From NCBI GenBank assembly GCA_020848275.1, contig JADLAK010000057.1:1-47298 (forward strand): a DNA stretch of 47,298 nucleotides, given 5' to 3'. The notes below the pieces were generated by a model that saw only the letters and a program-made list of their open reading frames with translations, made no database searches and was not told where the DNA came from. The first letter of the stretch is position 1. Each line of letters starts with the position of its first letter. Positions 15,996-24,271 of this stretch are shown here, piece after piece. This DNA is from Planctomycetota bacterium. Lineage in GTDB: Bacteria; Planctomycetota; UBA8742; UBA2392. The translations under genes were made by a program, and so were the position numbers.

Positions 15996-17343
15996 GTTTG
16001 TCCTTTTTCTCGGCGCCCGGCGGAGGCAGCGCCATGTCAAAGCGCACTGCGCCGGGCTTGTTGCTGGCCAGCCACAGCGTCCCGCCGTGCGCCCGCGCGA
16101 TATTGCGCGCAATCGCAAGCCCCAGGCCCGTGCCGCCCTTCTTGGTAGTGTAGAACGGTTCGAAGATCTGCGAACTTGCGGCGCCGGTCGGGATCATTTC
16201 CCCGGTGTTTTCAACCCACATCACGAGGTTGCCGCCGCTGCCCATCCGCGCGCCCACGGTCACGCGGCCGCCGCGCGGCGTGGCGTCAATGGCGTTCATC
16301 ACGAGGTTCAATAGCGCCTGGTGAACCTGGTGGGCGTCAACATCGAAGCTCAGGCCCGCGGCGCATTCCGACAACACGCTCAGGCCCTTGTCGCCCGCGC
16401 GGGCGCGCGCCAGGCCAGTGACGTAGCCGACGGAATCGGAGATGTCGGCGGCCTTGCGCTCGGGCGCCTTGGGCTTGGCGTAATTGAGGAAGTCCTGCGT
16501 GAGTTTCTCAAGCCGCGCGGATTCTTTCTCGATGATCTCGAGGACCTCCTCGCGCGTAGCGGGCTTGGTGTCGGCGCGGCGCGCCATCGCCGCCGAGCTT
16601 GAGATCATGGCGACGGGGTTGCGGATTTCATGCGCGATCGCGCTCGACAACCGCCCAACCGCGGCCAGCGCTTCTTCGGCGGCGAGCAGGTCCTTGGCCT
16701 TCTGCAGTTCTTCGACGCTCTGGCGCAGGCGCACCTCGTTTTCCCGCAGGCTGGTCGCCAGCAGGCGCACCAGAAACGCCAGCACCGCAAAGATCACCAC
16801 GACTACCGCGGCGTGGTAATACTCTTCCGTCGCGACCACGCTGGGCTGCGGGTAGGAGACATAGACTTCGACCATGCACAACATTGCGGCGGCGATGTAG
16901 CTAAGCCCCAGGCCGACAATCGAGAGCCTGAACGCCGCCGCAACCAGCGGCAGCACCAGCAGCACCGCGACATGGCTGTCGGCGCCGCGCGAGAGCCCGA
17001 CAATTGCGGCGGCAAAGGCGAGGTGAATCAGTACGGAAAGCGGCGGGTAAATCGCCAGGAACGACCGCGACGGCGGATCGTTCTTGCGCAGGAACCAGGC
17101 CAGGAACGCCGATTGTTCAAGCAGCCTGACGCCAAAAAGCGCCAGCACGGGCAGGGGTAGAAGATTTGCGGCTTGCCCAAAGGCGTGGGGCAGCAGGCCC
17201 GCGACCACCAGCAGGCCGATGTAAAGGCCCACCAGGACGGCCTCGCGCCGACGGAAGGTCTGCCAATCGATTTCGCTGGAGAGAGGGGCGCGGATGAACT
17301 CGCGCGTCAAGAGGCGTATGGGCGTGGTGCTGCGCGACGACAT
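15973..17343 (-). CDS. Membrane sensor histidine kinase
   Basis: The 456-aa kinase has an N-terminal half with about six hydrophobic segments (residues 35-195) and no large periplasmic sensor, so it may sense within the membrane. A short coiled linker leads to the H-box SAIAHEIRNP with His238. The N-box is NLVMNAIDATP (346-356), and the ATP lid region is FEPFYTTKKGGTGLGLAI. The G1 motif usually reads DxGxG-like, but here it is ENTGE (379-382), an Asp-to-Glu change. It overlaps the downstream NtrC-type regulator and is surely its cognate partner. A perfect TATAAT ends 7 nt before the ATG, with no Shine-Dalgarno, which suggests a leaderless mRNA. Confidence 0.93.
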   Translation of the reverse strand: MSSRSTTPIRLLTREFIRAPLSSEIDWQTFRRREAVLVGLYIGLLVVAGLLPHAFGQAANLLPLPVLALFGVRLLEQSAFLAWFLRKNDPPSRSFLAIYPPLSVLIHLAFAAAIVGLSRGADSHVAVLLVLPLVAAAFRLSIVGLGLSYIAAAMLCMVEVYVSYPQPSVVATEEYYHAAVVVVIFAVLAFLVRLLATSLRENEVRLRQSVEELQKAKDLLAAEEALAAVGRLSSAIAHEIRNPVAMISSSAAMARRADTKPATREEVLEIIEKESARLEKLTQDFLNYAKPKAPERKAADISDSVGYVTGLARARAGDKGLSVLSECAAGLSFDVDAHQVHQALLNLVMNAIDATPRGGRVTVGARMGSGGNLVMWVENTGEMIPTGAASSQIFEPFYTTKKGGTGLGLAIARNIARAHGGTLWLASNKPGAVRFDMALPPPGAEKKDKRGAPADR

Positions 17344-17350
17344 TCAAGGC

Positions 17351-17356
17351 ATTATA
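17351..17356 (-). promoter_or_regulatory. -10 element of the kinase gene, leaderless geometry
   Basis: On the minus strand TATAAT is followed by GCCTTGA and then the ATG. Normal -10 to +1 spacing puts the transcript start at or within a base of the start codon. The -35 region falls inside the hairpin at 17361-17380 and has no consensus match. Confidence 0.5.
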
Positions 17357-17360
17357 CGAG

Positions 17361-17383
17361 GCTGCGGCTGAAGCCGCAGCTAC
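17361..17383 (-). repeat. GTAG-flanked hairpin
   Basis: GCTGCGGCT (17361-17369) pairs with AGCCGCAGC (17372-17380), and CTAC closes the 3' side, so read on the minus strand it begins GTAG. The same stem occurs at 31907-31927. A degenerate relative of the 45551 type lies nearby at 17479-17499 (GGACAGGGC and GCCGTGTCC around AGA). Confidence 0.7.
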
Positions 17384-17536
17384 AACCGCCCGCAACTGAC
17401 GCCGGCGTGGAGTTGTTTGCAGGGACGCGGCGGTGTGTCCGCGGTGTGCGATCCGTGCACGAGCATCTTGCGATCTGCGGACAGGGCAGAGCCGTGTCCC
17501 TTCGGTTGGTACGTCGATTGGCCTGCCATGAGTAAA

Positions 17537-17566
17537 CCGGGGTTGCCCATCTTTGGGCAACCCCGG
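17537..17566 (-). terminator. Intrinsic terminator of tRNA-Val
   Basis: A perfect 13-bp stem (17537-17549 with 17554-17566) closes a 4-nt loop. On the minus strand it is followed by TTTACT. It begins 9 nt past the tRNA CCA end. Confidence 0.7.
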
Positions 17567-17575
17567 CGCATCGAA

Positions 17576-17652
17576 TGGTAGACGCTACTGGATTCGAACC
17601 AGTGACCCCTGCCGTGTGAAGACAGTGCTCTAGCCAGCTGAGCTAAGCGTCC
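17576..17652 (-). tRNA. tRNA-Val (anticodon CAC)
   Basis: The minus strand gives a 77-nt cloverleaf with encoded CCA. The acceptor arm GGACGCT pairs with AGCGTCT (G-U at the first pair). The D-arm is GCTC/GAGC. The anticodon stem CTGTC/GGCAG closes the seven-base loop TTCACAC, so bases 34-36 are CAC, reading GUG. The T-arm is ACTGG/CCAGT with TTCGAAT. The anticodon must be read from the stem register: a shifted reading as TTC (Glu) would break the stem. Confidence 0.93.
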
Positions 17653-17661
17653 ATTATCTAT

Positions 17662-17689
17662 CAGATACAACTGCCCGGCTCACGGCCAA
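17662..17689 (-). promoter_or_regulatory. Candidate tRNA-Val promoter
   Basis: On the minus strand TTGGCC (17689-17684) and TATCTG (17667-17662) are 16 nt apart, about 10 nt before the mature tRNA 5' end. Both hexamers are imperfect. Confidence 0.35.
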
Positions 17690-17789
17690 AGGCCGTTCGC
17701 CGTCCCGCCCTTCCTGTTGGAAGGCAGGTGCGAATTTTGTTGCGCGACGACACGCACCAGTCGAGTCACGCCCTCGCCGGAAAGGCTGC

Positions 17790-17817
17790 TTGCCCGCGAA
17801 GCGAAGGGCCGTATAGT
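17790..17817 (+). promoter_or_regulatory. Promoter of the OmpR-type regulator
   Basis: TTGCCC (17790-17795) and TATAGT (17812-17817) are 16 nt apart. The -10 matches the consensus at 5 of 6 positions. The leader would be about 37 nt and includes the GGAGG ribosome-binding site. Confidence 0.45.
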
Positions 17818-17860
17818 AATTTCACACGCGCTGGATTCAAGCGCAGGAGGACAACCGGGC

Positions 17861-18541
17861 ATGGAAACAATCCTCGTTGTTGAGGATGACGCATCGATCC
17901 AACGCGGCCTTGAACTCAATCTTCAAGTCGAAGGTTATTCCGTGATCACCGCCGGCGACGGCGAAACCGGCCTGCAGAAGGCGATTGAGCGCAAGCCCGA
18001 CCTGCTGCTGCTCGACGTCATGCTGCCCAAGATGTCCGGCTTCGACATTTGCCGGCAGATCCGCAAGCAGGGCATGACCATGCCCATCATCATGCTGACG
18101 GCCAAGACCCAGGAGATCGACAAAATCATGGGCCTTGAGCTCGGCGCCGACGATTACGTGACCAAGCCGTTCTCGATTGCCGAGGTCGTCGCGCGCGTCA
18201 ACGCGCATCTGCGCCGCAGCAAGAAGTTCGACACGACCTCGGCCGATTACAACTTCGGCGATTACAACCTGGACGTCAAAGGCCAGGTGCTGCGCAAGGG
18301 CGGCGAGCAGATCGAGCTTTCGCAGAAGGAATTTTTGATGCTCAAGCTCTTCCTCGAGAACGAAGGAAAAGTCTTGTCACGTCAAGAGATCCTGACGAAG
18401 GTCTGGGGCTTCGATTACTTCGGCACCGACCGCACCGTCGACAATTTTATTAACAAGCTGCGCCAGAAGATCGAGGTCGACATCAACAACCCCGATCACA
18501 TACTCACCATGCGTGGATCAGGGTACAAGTTTGTCAAATGA
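17861..18541 (+). CDS. OmpR/PhoB-family response regulator
   Basis: The 226-aa regulator starts at 17861 (METILVVEDD), after GGAGG; an in-frame extension of 48 codons upstream is rejected as unrelated to the family. The receiver has the acidic pair ED-D at 8-10, phospho-acceptor D52 (LLLLDVMLP), T-A switch residues (MLTAK) and KPF. Residues 130-226 form the winged-helix DNA-binding domain, with LSQKEFLMLKLF and the closing VDNFINKLRQKI and RGSGYKFVK blocks. No histidine kinase gene adjoins it, so it is an orphan in this window. Regulated genes cannot be read from context. Confidence 0.93.
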   Translation: METILVVEDDASIQRGLELNLQVEGYSVITAGDGETGLQKAIERKPDLLLLDVMLPKMSGFDICRQIRKQGMTMPIIMLTAKTQEIDKIMGLELGADDYVTKPFSIAEVVARVNAHLRRSKKFDTTSADYNFGDYNLDVKGQVLRKGGEQIELSQKEFLMLKLFLENEGKVLSRQEILTKVWGFDYFGTDRTVDNFINKLRQKIEVDINNPDHILTMRGSGYKFVK

Positions 18542-18547
18542 GTGAAA

Positions 18548-18569
18548 AAGGCCCGGTGACCCGGGCCTT
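18548..18569. terminator. Bidirectional hairpin between convergent genes
   Basis: AAGGCCCGG (18548-18556) pairs with CCGGGCCTT (18561-18569) around TGAC. It fills the 31-bp gap between the OmpR-type regulator stop and the stop of the opposing gene. Upstream A-runs give T-runs on the minus strand. Confidence 0.55.
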
Positions 18570-18572
18570 CGC

Positions 18573-19046
18573 CTATTTGTCTTTGGGCTTCTCGTCAGTC
18601 TTGTCGAGCCAGTCGTTGATCGCCTTGGCGTGGGCCGCCGCAAGGTCGTTCACCAGCTTGGTGCTCTTTTCCTTGAAGACCTTGTCGGTCTTCTGCATTT
18701 TTGCAAACGCGTCGAAGAACTCCTTGTTGTCCTTATAGACCGCGTTTTTTGCCTCCTTGACCGCGGTGTTCCAGGTTTCGTCGGCGTCGTAGTCCTTGTC
18801 CTTCTTGGTCGCGTCCAACACCAGTTCGTAGTACTTGGCGTAGATGCGCTCGACGTCCTCATATAGTTTCGTCCCGCCTTCGCTCATTTCCTTCTTCGGC
18901 GCGGGTTTTTCGGCGTCGGGTTTGGCTTCCGGTCTTGTGTCGGGCTTCTCGACGGGTTTTTCGGGCGTGGCGGGCTTGGGCGGCGTCTCCTGCGCAAACG
19001 CGGGCGCGCCAAGCACAAGGGCCAGCAACATCGTGAGGGTTTTCAT
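18573..19046 (-). CDS. Small secreted protein with Pro/Lys/Glu-rich linker
   Basis: The 157-aa protein has a signal peptide (MKTLTMLLALVLGAPAFAQ), a 35-residue low-complexity linker (TPPKPATPEKPVEKPD and on) and a charged helical domain of about 100 aa (LYEDVERIYAKYYELVLDA ... AAHAKAINDWLDK). AGGAG lies 9 nt before the ATG. There is no cysteine for lipidation. The linker would let the helical domain stand off the membrane or wall. I do not recognise a family. Codon use and composition match the neighbours. Confidence 0.8.
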   Translation of the reverse strand: MKTLTMLLALVLGAPAFAQETPPKPATPEKPVEKPDTRPEAKPDAEKPAPKKEMSEGGTKLYEDVERIYAKYYELVLDATKKDKDYDADETWNTAVKEAKNAVYKDNKEFFDAFAKMQKTDKVFKEKSTKLVNDLAAAHAKAINDWLDKTDEKPKDK

Positions 19047-19130
19047 GGCTGAATCTCCTGTCTTCTATTAACGCTCACTACCCGCTGCCGTTCCATTCTA
19101 TCCCGCATTCTGCTCAGACATTGCCAGTTT

Positions 19131-20681
19131 TCATGCGCCGGGCGCAAAGCCGACCATGAAGAGGTAGCCCTTGCGGACGTGGCTGTCAAAGAACTCGCGC
19201 GCCCGTTTACACGCTTCGGCCAGCAGCGGCGTCGAGCGCTGCTGCTGCAGCCGCAAGGCCGTGCGGAAAAACAGGGCCGTCCAGTCCAACGTAAGGGTGA
19301 TTTCCGGCGGCGGGCTTTGCAGCAGGAGCCAGCCTTCCTGGACGTGTTTGGCGCACTCTTCGCGCTGCCCGCAAAGCCATGCGACCTGCGCGCTGGTTGA
19401 CGCGCCGATGAAATCGCGCACGAATTTCGACGGCAGGGGCAGCGAGTTCTTGTTCACGTGCTCGATGAAATCGTCGTAGGGGCTGCTTCCTTTCCGGCGC
19501 AGCGCCTGCATCAGGATGCGCGCACGGCCGGCCTCGAACTCGGTGGGGGGGAGTTGCGTGCGCACGTCCGCGCCGACAGAGCGTTTGTACATCAGATCCA
19601 GCAGCGGCAGGTCCTCCGCCAGGTTGGCGTGGCGCAGCAAAACCCGCGAGCGCCCCGAGTTGGGCGTGCCGAATTCGGCCGCGTCGCGCAGCGCCATCAT
19701 GCCGCTGAGCATCTGCGAGCGCATCAAAATCGTCATGCCCGAGTTGTTGGGCTTGCGGACCATCGGGTAGGCCTCGGAAATCTTGGCAAATCCCTCGTGC
19801 AGGTAGCCCAGCTCAACCTCGACGTGGCCCACGAACAGCCGCAAGTCGTGATATTCGGGCCAGTCCTGGCCGTGGTCGCTTGCCAGGGCAAGGGCTGCGC
19901 GGCCGATGCGCAGCGCCTCGCGCAGGCGGCCACAGTCCTTGAGCAGCAGCACCAGCATGACGGCGTGGTCGCAGGCCGCGGCGTCGCGAAACACCCCGCG
20001 CAGCACATGGCGGGCGAAGCTTCGGCGCTGGAATTCCATCGAGGAATCGAGCTTGGACTGCATGTAGTCCATGTCCGCGCGCAGCGAATCGAAGCGGATG
20101 GCGATCTCTTCATCGTCGCACAGCCGCGAGACCTGCTCGGCCGCGGCGCGGATGGCGGCGGCGCGTGCGTAGTTCTGGCGCGTGAGGCATTCCTCGAACT
20201 CGTCCACGAGTTTGCCCAGCACCGGCTTACTGTGGCCGTTGAGTTTATCGCGCAGGATTTCGTAGGCCTGCATCGAGTCCAGCAGTTCGCGCAGCAGCTT
20301 CTGGTGCGGCTTGCCCGTCAGCGCGCCCAGGCGCATGCGCGAGACCGCCTGCATCGAGTCGATCAGCGCCAGCAGGTCGCCGGCCATTTGCGCGCCCGCG
20401 GCGGGCACGTCGGCCAGGCGCGGCGGGCCCTCGCCCGACAGCATCCAGGCAGGGTTCAGTCCCAGGGATTGCGTCAGCATCGCCAGCATTTCGCCCGGGA
20501 TTTTTCCTTTGCGCAGCAGGCGGTGGATGGTGGTCAGCGGTACGCCCGCGCGGCGCGCGAGTTCGCTCTGGCCGTGGGTTTCGCGCAACTGGTTGAGGCG
20601 CGCGCGGATTGCGGCCTGGTGGTCGCGGGGTGAGGCGGCGCGGCTTTCCGTGGGTGTGCGCGTTTCCAGGGGTCCTTCCAT
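19131..20681 (-). CDS. XRE-type HTH regulator with long helical-repeat (TPR-like) region
   Basis: Residues about 20-85 form a helix-turn-helix of the lambda-repressor/XRE type (QSELARRAGVPLTTIHRLLRKGKI), closing with NPAWMLSGEGPP, a phrase common in CI-like HTH domains. The remaining 430 residues are helical, with pairs such as ALRIGRAALALASDHGQDWPEYHDLRL that look like degenerate TPR units. HTH-TPR proteins often respond to peptides or partner proteins. The ATG at 20681 is used here; a TTG at 20696 is an alternative, and neither has a clear Shine-Dalgarno. It is divergent from the exoprotein at 20814, which it may control. That link is inference from position only. Confidence 0.8.
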   Translation of the reverse strand: MEGPLETRTPTESRAASPRDHQAAIRARLNQLRETHGQSELARRAGVPLTTIHRLLRKGKIPGEMLAMLTQSLGLNPAWMLSGEGPPRLADVPAAGAQMAGDLLALIDSMQAVSRMRLGALTGKPHQKLLRELLDSMQAYEILRDKLNGHSKPVLGKLVDEFEECLTRQNYARAAAIRAAAEQVSRLCDDEEIAIRFDSLRADMDYMQSKLDSSMEFQRRSFARHVLRGVFRDAAACDHAVMLVLLLKDCGRLREALRIGRAALALASDHGQDWPEYHDLRLFVGHVEVELGYLHEGFAKISEAYPMVRKPNNSGMTILMRSQMLSGMMALRDAAEFGTPNSGRSRVLLRHANLAEDLPLLDLMYKRSVGADVRTQLPPTEFEAGRARILMQALRRKGSSPYDDFIEHVNKNSLPLPSKFVRDFIGASTSAQVAWLCGQREECAKHVQEGWLLLQSPPPEITLTLDWTALFFRTALRLQQQRSTPLLAEACKRAREFFDSHVRKGYLFMVGFAPGA

Positions 20682-20813
20682 TCCGAAATTGGCCAAGCGC
20701 CATTTTCTTCCATTTTAGGAAGACGTTTTAGATCAAAAGAATCGACCGGCTTCCGAATTCTATAGGCTTTAGTGCATACGAATCAATGGCCCGTGCGCTT
20801 TGGGAGAAACGCT

Positions 20814-23800
20814 ATGAGGCATGTTCAATGGTTGTTTGTCGTGATGCTTGCCGCCGCGCCGCTGTACGCACAGGTTGACGCCGGCGATGCCCCGGCGCCT
20901 TACCCCGTCACCGATTTCGTTTCGTTTCAGGGCCCGCGGCTCGGACTGCTGTGCGGCGCAGACGCCGTCAACCCCGTCGTCCCCGCCTGGACGGGCGACG
21001 ACGATGACGGGATTGTGGGCGCGCCGCCGGTCTGGACCGCCGGCAGCACCGGCAACACGCTTTCGCTGGACGTAACGATCAAGGGCTACGGCGACGAGTA
21101 CCTGGTGGTCTGGGTCGACGCCGACGACGACGGGCAGTGGACGCAGGCGGAACGTTACATCTACGGCAATGGCGAACTGACGGCCAGCGGGGTTTGCACC
21201 TTCAACAACATCACTCTGCCGACGCGCAACTTTGTGCTCAACGGCGCCGACAAAGTCGCCGTGCGCGTTATGTCCTTCTATGCGTGGTTCGGCGGGGTGC
21301 CCGCGGACCCCGGGTCCGCGCTCTATTGCGAAGGGGAAATCGAGGATTGGTTGCTGGATGTCAACCCGGTCGGCTTTTCCGTCAGCACCGACGGCCCGCT
21401 CCCCGACGCACGCGAGGGCGACTATTACGGCCAGTGGTTTGACGCCATCAACGGCGTGCCGTCCTACACGTGGGCTTTGGCGGGCGGCTCGCTGCCTTCA
21501 GGCCTGAGCCTATCAACGCAGAATGACCAGGGCCTGCTCGACGGCACACCCGTGCCCGGCTCGAGCGCGCTGGGCGGCGTTACTTACGTCTTTGACATCC
21601 GCGTGACGGATTCAACCGGCGCGACAACGACCCGGTCCTATTCGTTGTTCGTGCGGCCGTTGCCGCCGCTTGCCCCGTTCCGCGACAACTTTTCGACTTA
21701 CCTGGGCTGGAAGCTCGATACGGAATGGTCGCGCGGCCAGGCCTCGGGCGCAAGTTTCAGCGTGGGCGCGCTGACCGTGCGCGAGCCCTCGATCGATGCT
21801 ACGCCCAACAGCAGCGACAATATGGTCCTGGCTGACTCCAGCGGCGGGCCCTACACGCAGCTCAATGCCTCGAAATGGGCGACCTCGCCGGAAATCGATT
21901 GCAGCAACCTTTCGTCGGTCATCCTGCGCTTCAAACGCTTCCTGAGCATCGACCTCTGGAGCTACGACAAGGCCCGCGTCCAGATTTGCAACGACGGCGT
22001 CAACTGGGTGAATGTGTGGACCAGCCAAGTCGGCCCCGGCGCGGGCTCAGCCATCATCGACGCTGACTGGGCGTCCCAGGAATTCGACATTAGCGCCATG
22101 GCCGCGGGCCAGCGGCTGGTGCAGATTCGTTTTGGTATCGGCACGACCGACCTGCAGACCAACTACGCGGGCTGGTGTATCGACGACTTCGAAATTCTGC
22201 CCAAGCCAAGCAACACCGCCCTGACCGGCGTCGGCATGACGGTGCAAACGCCCGCGCTGATCGGGGGCATACCCGCCTGCTACAAAGGTTCCTGCTACAC
22301 ATTCAAGACGATGGTCGATAACCACGCCGTGGAGACGATGTCGCTTGATTTCGCGACGGTATCGCTGACGGTCCTGGGCGCAAGCACGCCGCATGAGGCG
22401 GGCACGTTCACCCTGCCCGTGCCGATTACGATTCCACCGTCGGCGAGCGCTTATGCGGTCATGGGCGTTTTCAATTGCACGGCGCTGCCGCCACCGGGCG
22501 CGGGCCAATATCTGATGACCGTGCGTTTCTTCGGCAGCGGCTCCAACGGGACGTGGGTTGAGTGCACCGTCGCGCGCCTGGTTGAGATCCACAATGGCCC
22601 CGGCGGGCCGGGCCATCTCGAAGTCTATGAGGGCGGACAGTTCCTGCTCAACCCCGCGCCCGCCATCGGCGGCCGCGACTTCGGCACCCGCGACATCAAC
22701 CTGGGGCCTTCACCCGCGCTCAATATTTCCGTGCGCAATACCGGCATCGCGCCGGTTTCGGTCGCCGCGCCGGTGCTATCGAACAGCGCGGATTTCACCC
22801 TCGACCTGTCGCAGTGGCCCGGCGCGCTTAATGGCAATTCGACGGCGAATATCGCCGTGTATTTCAACCCGTCGGTCGTCGGGCCGTGCACATGCGTGCT
22901 GAGCTTCACCCACAGCGCCACGTTCTCGACGGACACGCCCTTTGTGATCGCCCTCAAGGGCACGGGTGTCGATAACGTTGCGGCCATTGAAGTGCGCGAA
23001 AACGATGCTGCCGGCCTCGTGATTGCCTATGGCTCCGCGGCGACGGGTGGCCGCGACTTCGGCGCGTGGGACGTCAACGCGGGCGCGAGCGCGACGCTGA
23101 CGATCCACATCGCCAACGTGGGCGCGCAATCGCTGACGCTGCCGGGCTGGCCGAGCCTCACCGGCGCTGACGCCGCGGACTTCGGCATCGATTTCACGGG
23201 CATCGTGCGCCGCCTGAACCCGGGCATGAGCACCACGCTGCGTATCTGGTTCGACCCGATGACCGTGGGCGCCAAGACCGCAAAGGTTTCAATCAACCAC
23301 ACCGGCCTCAACGAACCCATGCCCTTTGAATTCGACATTGGCGGCATGGCGGTGCTGATTACGCCGATACTGGTGGTGCGCGAATTGACGCCCACGGGCG
23401 CCGTCGTGATGCCGGGCTCCGTGGCGGTCGGCTCGGCGCGCGATTTCGGCAACCGCAACATTTTCGCGGGCCCGTCAACGACGCTCGGCATTTTCGTCTG
23501 CAACGCGGGCAACGCCGACCTCGTCATCAGCCAGCCCGCGCTGATTGGCGACAGCGGCGAATTCGTGCTTACGGCTACGCAAGCCGTGATTGTGCCCGGC
23601 GACTGGATGATGCTGATGATGGTGTTTGACCCGGCCAGCGTCGGCGCGAAGTCGGCGTGGGTGGAAATCAACCACAACGCGGGCCCGATGTTCCGCTGTG
23701 AAGTCGCGGGGCTGGGCGAATTCCCGCAGCCGCTTGGCTTCCTGACGCCCTCGCTGCTGCCCGGCGTCGAGGTCCACGGCAGCTACGGGCCAATCTGGAT

Positions 23801-24173
23801 CCAGGCCCAGGGCGGCACGAGCCCCTACAGCTACGTGCTCGGCGGCGCGCTGCCCACCGGGTTTGTGTTCAACGACGCGGGCCGCATTATCGGTGCGGCG
23901 GAATGTGCGCCGGGGATTTACCAGTTCGACGTCACTGTCACCGACGCGATGGGCGACTTCGTGTCGCAGAATTTCGCGATTGAGGTAACGCCGACGGTCA
24001 CGGCCGAGCCGCCGCCGGGAAACCTGGTCGGTGACAGCAGCGCGCCGGTGGGCTGTGCGGCGGGCGAAACAAACTGGACGTGGGGGTGGTTGTTGCCGCT
24101 CTTGTGGGTGGCGACCCGCAGGCGGGTTCGGGTTCGGGCTCCTTTTCGTCGCCTTTGGCGAAAAGGCGCCTGA
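20814..24173 (+). CDS. Giant secreted protein: GEVED, Ig-like and three choice-of-anchor-D domains, C-terminal sorting-type tail
   Basis: The 1119-aa protein begins with a signal peptide (MRHVQWLFVVMLAAAPLYAQ) after GGGAG. In order it has a GEVED-type domain (residues about 25-180, WTGDDDDGI ... CEGEIEDWLLDVNP), a putative Ig module (about 185-280, LPSGLSLSTQN), a lectin/MAM-like region (about 285-460) and three choice-of-anchor-D repeats whose marks RDFGTRDINLG, RDFGAWDVNAG and RDFGNRNIFAG fall near residues 620, 746 and 876. A last Ig-like module lies at about 975-1060. The end reads GCAAGETNWTWGWLLPLLW followed by an Arg-rich tail: Cys, hydrophobic helix, basic cluster, the layout of MYXO-CTERM-like sorting signals. 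It is probably a surface protein for attachment or binding. An in-frame GTG at 20772 is rejected. Confidence 0.9.
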   Translation: MRHVQWLFVVMLAAAPLYAQVDAGDAPAPYPVTDFVSFQGPRLGLLCGADAVNPVVPAWTGDDDDGIVGAPPVWTAGSTGNTLSLDVTIKGYGDEYLVVWVDADDDGQWTQAERYIYGNGELTASGVCTFNNITLPTRNFVLNGADKVAVRVMSFYAWFGGVPADPGSALYCEGEIEDWLLDVNPVGFSVSTDGPLPDAREGDYYGQWFDAINGVPSYTWALAGGSLPSGLSLSTQNDQGLLDGTPVPGSSALGGVTYVFDIRVTDSTGATTTRSYSLFVRPLPPLAPFRDNFSTYLGWKLDTEWSRGQASGASFSVGALTVREPSIDATPNSSDNMVLADSSGGPYTQLNASKWATSPEIDCSNLSSVILRFKRFLSIDLWSYDKARVQICNDGVNWVNVWTSQVGPGAGSAIIDADWASQEFDISAMAAGQRLVQIRFGIGTTDLQTNYAGWCIDDFEILPKPSNTALTGVGMTVQTPALIGGIPACYKGSCYTFKTMVDNHAVETMSLDFATVSLTVLGASTPHEAGTFTLPVPITIPPSASAYAVMGVFNCTALPPPGAGQYLMTVRFFGSGSNGTWVECTVARLVEIHNGPGGPGHLEVYEGGQFLLNPAPAIGGRDFGTRDINLGPSPALNISVRNTGIAPVSVAAPVLSNSADFTLDLSQWPGALNGNSTANIAVYFNPSVVGPCTCVLSFTHSATFSTDTPFVIALKGTGVDNVAAIEVRENDAAGLVIAYGSAATGGRDFGAWDVNAGASATLTIHIANVGAQSLTLPGWPSLTGADAADFGIDFTGIVRRLNPGMSTTLRIWFDPMTVGAKTAKVSINHTGLNEPMPFEFDIGGMAVLITPILVVRELTPTGAVVMPGSVAVGSARDFGNRNIFAGPSTTLGIFVCNAGNADLVISQPALIGDSGEFVLTATQAVIVPGDWMMLMMVFDPASVGAKSAWVEINHNAGPMFRCEVAGLGEFPQPLGFLTPSLLPGVEVHGSYGPIWIQAQGGTSPYSYVLGGALPTGFVFNDAGRIIGAAECAPGIYQFDVTVTDAMGDFVSQNFAIEVTPTVTAEPPPGNLVGDSSAPVGCAAGETNWTWGWLLPLLWVATRRRVRVRAPFRRLWRKGA

Positions 24174-24207
24174 CCCCTTCCCGGTAAACCGGACCGAAAC
24201 TCATTTT

Positions 24208-24264
24208 GGCGGCCGTGGTGGTTTGCGGGAGTGTTCGCTCGCAAACCCCTCCCACACGGCCGCC
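24208..24264. terminator. Long two-part hairpin between convergent genes
   Basis: Outer arms GGCGGCCGTG (24208-24217) and CACGGCCGCC (24255-24264) enclose inner arms GGTTTGCG (24220-24227) and CGCAAACC (24240-24247). It separates the exoprotein from the opposing ABC gene. AACTTATTT follows on the plus side. Confidence 0.5.
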
Positions 24265-24271
24265 AACTTAT

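Noticed and set aside
17576..17652. Reading the tRNA as tRNA-Glu (anticodon TTC)
   Set aside because: TTC falls at loop positions 32-34. The five-bp anticodon stem fixes CAC at 34-36, giving tRNA-Val.
19111..19126. Second sigma-54-like site on the minus strand (TGGCAATGTCTGAGCA)
   Set aside because: GG-N10-GC spacing is right, but the -24 box lacks CACG and the -12 box is poor; chance matches of this kind are common in GC-rich DNA.
20430..20640. CI-repressor-like HTH as evidence of a prophage
   Set aside because: No integrase, structural or lysis genes lie nearby, and the protein has a long helical-repeat region unlike phage repressors.
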